A DNA stretch of 64,000 nt from Sunxiuqinia sp963974515 (lineage in GTDB: Bacteria > Bacteroidota > Bacteroidia > Bacteroidales > Prolixibacteraceae). The DNA is taken from positions 44,483 through 108,482 of the forward strand of contig NZ_CAXBDD010000005.1 of NCBI RefSeq assembly GCF_963974515.1, given 5' to 3'. The position numbers and the translations under genes were made by a program. Below, piece after piece: positions 61,479-64,000 of this stretch. Position 1 is the stretch's first letter. Each line of letters opens with the position of its first letter. Below the pieces are notes generated by a model that saw only the letters and a program-made list of their open reading frames with translations, was not told the origin of the DNA and searched no databases.

Positions 61479-63806
61479 ATGAGACGTTACGCATTTTTTA
61501 TTTCTATAATCAGCCTTTTACATTCATTTCACTCAGTCGCACAAAAAACAGATGCCAATGTTTTTGGCGATGTGCAATCAGCCGGAGAACACATTCCTTT
61601 CGTCAACATTTATCTTGATGGCACCAACTATGGAACAGTGACCGATGAAACCGGACACTATTTGTTGGTGAACCTACCTGTTGGGGAGCATACGCTTGTA
61701 GCCAAGATGATTGGATACAAGCCCGTCAGAAAATCTGTCAATCTGGTCAAGGGACAAAGTATCGAGTTGAACTTTGAGCTCGAAAAGCAGAGCCTGGCCG
61801 TGGACGAAGTGGTGGTTACCGGAACAAAAACCTTCAAGCGCAGAACAGAGTCAGCCGTGATTGTGAACGTGATCGACTCAAAAATATTTGATTACGTGCA
61901 AGCCAATACGATTTCTGAAGGACTGAGTTTTCAATCGGGCATACGAATGGAAACTGATTGCCAGACCTGCAACTATACCCAGTTGCGCATGAATGGACTG
62001 GGTGGCGCTTATTCGCAGATTTTAATTAACAGCCGACCTATTTTCAGCCCATTGACCGGCCTGTACGGACTGGAGCAGATTCCCACCGAAATGGTTGAAC
62101 GGATTGAGGTGGTGCGTGGTGGTGCCTCGGCCTTGTACGGCTCAAGTGCCATTGGAGGGACGGTGAACGTGATCACCAAGTTCCCGTCGCGAAATGCGTA
62201 CAATCTATCGATTAGCAATGCGATTATTAACGGGCAGGCCAACGACAATCATATTAATGGGAACATAACGCTGTTGAGCACGCAGCGCAACGCCGGGGCA
62301 ACGATTTTTGTTTCGCGGAGAGACCGTCAATCGTACGATCACAACGATGATGGCTACTCCGAAATGCCCGCATTGCAGAACAATTCATTTGGTTTTAACT
62401 CCTATTTCAGGCTCAGCCAAAACCAGAAGCTGGAAGTGAATATGGCCAGTCTGCATGAGTACCGCCGGGGTGGAAACCTGAACGATGAACCCGCCTACCT
62501 GGCCGATCAGTCGGAAGAACGGACGCATGATATTTTGATGGGTGGCACAGACTACACGCTTGATTTTGAAAATAACCGAACGACTTTTGCTGCCTTTTTT
62601 GCCGGACAATACACCAAGCGCAAACACTACACCGGCATATTGCCCGACGACGAAGCAGCTCTGGCTGCCCATTACGCACTGCCTCCTTATGGCAACACCA
62701 AGAACAATACGTTCATGGGCGGCGTTCAGCTTAACCACACGATATACGATTTTCTGGGAGGACTCAATGTGATTACCACTGGCTTGGAATACAACTACGA
62801 TGATGTGATGGATGAGATTGAAACTTACGATTATTTGTTAGATCAAACGTCGAAAAACACTGGTTTTTACTTGCAAAGCGATTGGTCTGTCAGTTCGAAA
62901 TTGACCTTACTGACCGGCGTGCGGGCCGATCAGCACAACTATGTCGACCGGCTTATTTTAAATCCGCGTTTATCCGCCCTGTACAAATTCAACCAGGAAA
63001 CCCAGTTCCGCATGTCCTGGTCAACCGGATTTCGTGCGCCCCAGGCGTTTGACACCGATATGCACATTGCTTTTTCAGGTGGCGGCATTCAACAGGTGCA
63101 ACTGGCCGACGACTTGGACGAAGAACGTTCGCAAAGTCTGAGCAGCTCGCTCAACTGGGATCGTGCCACCGAAACACACATTTATGGGTTTACCATCGAA
63201 GGTTTTTACACCGTTCTCAACGATGCTTTTATTCTGGAAGAGCTGGATAACACCCCCGAAGGAAATTCAATTCTTGAAAAACGAAATGGCGGAAATTCGG
63301 AGGTGTTTGGAGGCACTTTTGAGGCACGTGCCAACTTCAATCAGCAACTCCAGTTCGAAGCGGGGCTGACCCTTCAAAAAAGCCAATACGAAAATGCGGT
63401 AGCCTGGTCAACCGAAATTGACGGAACAAAAGATTTTCTGCGCACACCCAACTCCTACGGCTATTATACGATTACATTCACGCCTGAAAGTCCCTTTATG
63501 GCCACCTTGTCAGGTTTGTACACCGGCAAGATGCTCATTCCGCACTACGGACTGCCCGGTGATGCAGGCACGCCCGAACAAGATATTCTGTTTAAATCGG
63601 ATCCGTTTTGGGAAACCAATCTGAAACTGTCCTACGACTTCAATTTACCACACCTGGATTCGAAACTGCAATTTTTTGGTGGCGTGAGCAACATCTTCAA
63701 CCAGTACCAGGACGATTTCGACAAGGGGAAATATCGCGACAGCAACTATGTTTATGGCCCGTCGAAACCACGAACCATCTACTTTGGACTGAAGTTGTTT
63801 AATTAG
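61479..63806 (+). CDS. TonB-dependent receptor
   Basis: 775 residues. Signal peptide 'FISIISLLHSFHSVAQ'. A carboxypeptidase-regulatory-like domain follows ('VNIYLDGTNYGTVTDETGHY', 'HTLVAKMIGYKPVRKS'), as in this phylum. The plug domain starts around residue 110 ('VDEVVVTGTKTFKRRTES') with 'IEVVRGGASALYGSSAIGGT' inside it. The rest is a 22-strand barrel ending in 'TIYFGLKLFN' with a terminal aromatic. It takes up a siderophore, cobalamin or another ligand; the ligand is unknown. No SusD-like partner is adjacent, so glycan uptake is less likely. Single gene. Confidence 0.9.
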   Translation: MRRYAFFISIISLLHSFHSVAQKTDANVFGDVQSAGEHIPFVNIYLDGTNYGTVTDETGHYLLVNLPVGEHTLVAKMIGYKPVRKSVNLVKGQSIELNFELEKQSLAVDEVVVTGTKTFKRRTESAVIVNVIDSKIFDYVQANTISEGLSFQSGIRMETDCQTCNYTQLRMNGLGGAYSQILINSRPIFSPLTGLYGLEQIPTEMVERIEVVRGGASALYGSSAIGGTVNVITKFPSRNAYNLSISNAIINGQANDNHINGNITLLSTQRNAGATIFVSRRDRQSYDHNDDGYSEMPALQNNSFGFNSYFRLSQNQKLEVNMASLHEYRRGGNLNDEPAYLADQSEERTHDILMGGTDYTLDFENNRTTFAAFFAGQYTKRKHYTGILPDDEAALAAHYALPPYGNTKNNTFMGGVQLNHTIYDFLGGLNVITTGLEYNYDDVMDEIETYDYLLDQTSKNTGFYLQSDWSVSSKLTLLTGVRADQHNYVDRLILNPRLSALYKFNQETQFRMSWSTGFRAPQAFDTDMHIAFSGGGIQQVQLADDLDEERSQSLSSSLNWDRATETHIYGFTIEGFYTVLNDAFILEELDNTPEGNSILEKRNGGNSEVFGGTFEARANFNQQLQFEAGLTLQKSQYENAVAWSTEIDGTKDFLRTPNSYGYYTITFTPESPFMATLSGLYTGKMLIPHYGLPGDAGTPEQDILFKSDPFWETNLKLSYDFNLPHLDSKLQFFGGVSNIFNQYQDDFDKGKYRDSNYVYGPSKPRTIYFGLKLFN

Positions 63807-63807
63807 C

Positions 63808-63829
63808 CTGGTCGAAACGTTTCGACCAG
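63808..63829. repeat. 22-bp perfect palindrome after receptor gene
   Basis: CTGGTCGAAAC followed directly by its reverse complement, two bases after the receptor stop. No T-run follows, so it is not a standard terminator; it could still fold as a hairpin at the end of the mRNA. Confidence 0.6.
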
Positions 63830-63952
63830 TGACGGTAAATAATTGACGTTTGACATTGAATAATTTGATGCTTACGGCAATTAAGCATTAAGAATAATAT
63901 CATGTCCTATTTTGTAGGTTTAATGCAATAAAGTAGCTATATTTATCTCATT

Positions 63953-64000
63953 ATGAGATATGTATCACTAAAAAAGGAAGAGATAGAAGCACTCGAGAAG
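63953..64000 (+). CDS. Possible start of IS630-like transposase or HTH protein
   Basis: The first 16 codons of a frame that runs off the window: 'MRYVSLKKEEIEALEK'. The opening 'MRYVSL...E...LE' is the way many IS630-family transposases of this group begin. Only 48 bases are visible and no terminal inverted repeat can be assessed, so this is tentative. Confidence 0.35.
   Translation, partial: MRYVSLKKEEIEALEK

Overview
The window looks like chromosomal DNA of a Bacteroidota bacterium, probably an environmental Marinilabiliales/Prolixibacteraceae-type organism (lineage inferred from gene content, not from a marker-gene comparison). Supporting signs are several Bacteroidota promoters (-33 TTTG, 19 bp, -7 TAnnTTTG), A-rich translation starts with little Shine-Dalgarno, DUF5107-TPR, WbqC and DUF1080 proteins, a TonB-dependent receptor with a carboxypeptidase-like N-terminal domain, a 7TM-HD phosphodiesterase and an M56/BlaI pair. 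I see no rRNA, tRNA, CRISPR array or complete mobile element. Most of the window is ordinary core and housekeeping sequence on both strands.

Layout. 1-6.3 kb: end of a glycan-degradation locus (GH2 C-terminus, DUF5107-TPR protein, GH35 beta-galactosidase). 6.4-6.9 kb: a decayed parDE toxin-antitoxin module. 7.2-11.3 kb: a small tail-anchored protein, an M1-type metallopeptidase and a small cysteine-motif membrane protein. 11.5-14.8 kb: BlaI repressor, M56 sensor protease and a TPR protein, preceded by an array of four operator-like dyads. 15.1-20.5 kb (minus): omega-amidase, acyltransferase, B3/B4 protein, ferredoxin-NADP reductase, lipoyl synthase and an outer-membrane-like protein. 20.7-23.2 kb: FRG protein, HAD phosphatase and pyridoxal/pyridoxamine kinase. 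23.5-26.7 kb: dapB, lepB, LapA-like and WbqC. 26.7-28 kb: NUDIX and NlpC/P60. 28.1-32.5 kb: PgpH-type HD protein, CstA and a DUF1080 lipoprotein.

32.8-36.9 kb is an osmoprotectant operon: an outer-membrane porin-like protein, then glycine-betaine ABC ATPase, permease and binding lipoprotein, with a consensus promoter in front and an intrinsic terminator behind. 37-41.2 kb (minus) is a heme operon (hemN, hemY, hemF, then a DoxX protein) that carries both oxygen-independent and oxygen-dependent coproporphyrinogen oxidases, which suggests life at changing oxygen levels. 41.6-52 kb holds a C1 peptidase, two small envelope proteins, an M48 protease, a four-helix-bundle gene relic, cinA, an AsmA protein, a GH43 enzyme and corA, whose leader contains a short upstream ORF and a hairpin that hides its ribosome-binding site. 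52-57.5 kb (minus) is a fucose operon (fucI, mutarotase-like lipoprotein, fucP, GntR regulator), divergent from a dicarboxylate/glutamate symporter. 59-64 kb holds a DUF134 regulator, aroC, an FKBP-type isomerase with a cysteine-rich tail, a TonB-dependent receptor and the first codons of what may be an IS630-like transposase.

I found no large undescribed multi-gene system. The most distinctive observations are regulatory: the paired BlaI-type operators at 14799-14987, the corA leader at 50969-51078, the 16-bp palindrome between fucI and the symporter, and the six-unit 20-21 bp repeat upstream of lipA. Three decayed or mobile-looking remnants are also described (parDE, a four-helix-bundle gene and a possible IS630 start).
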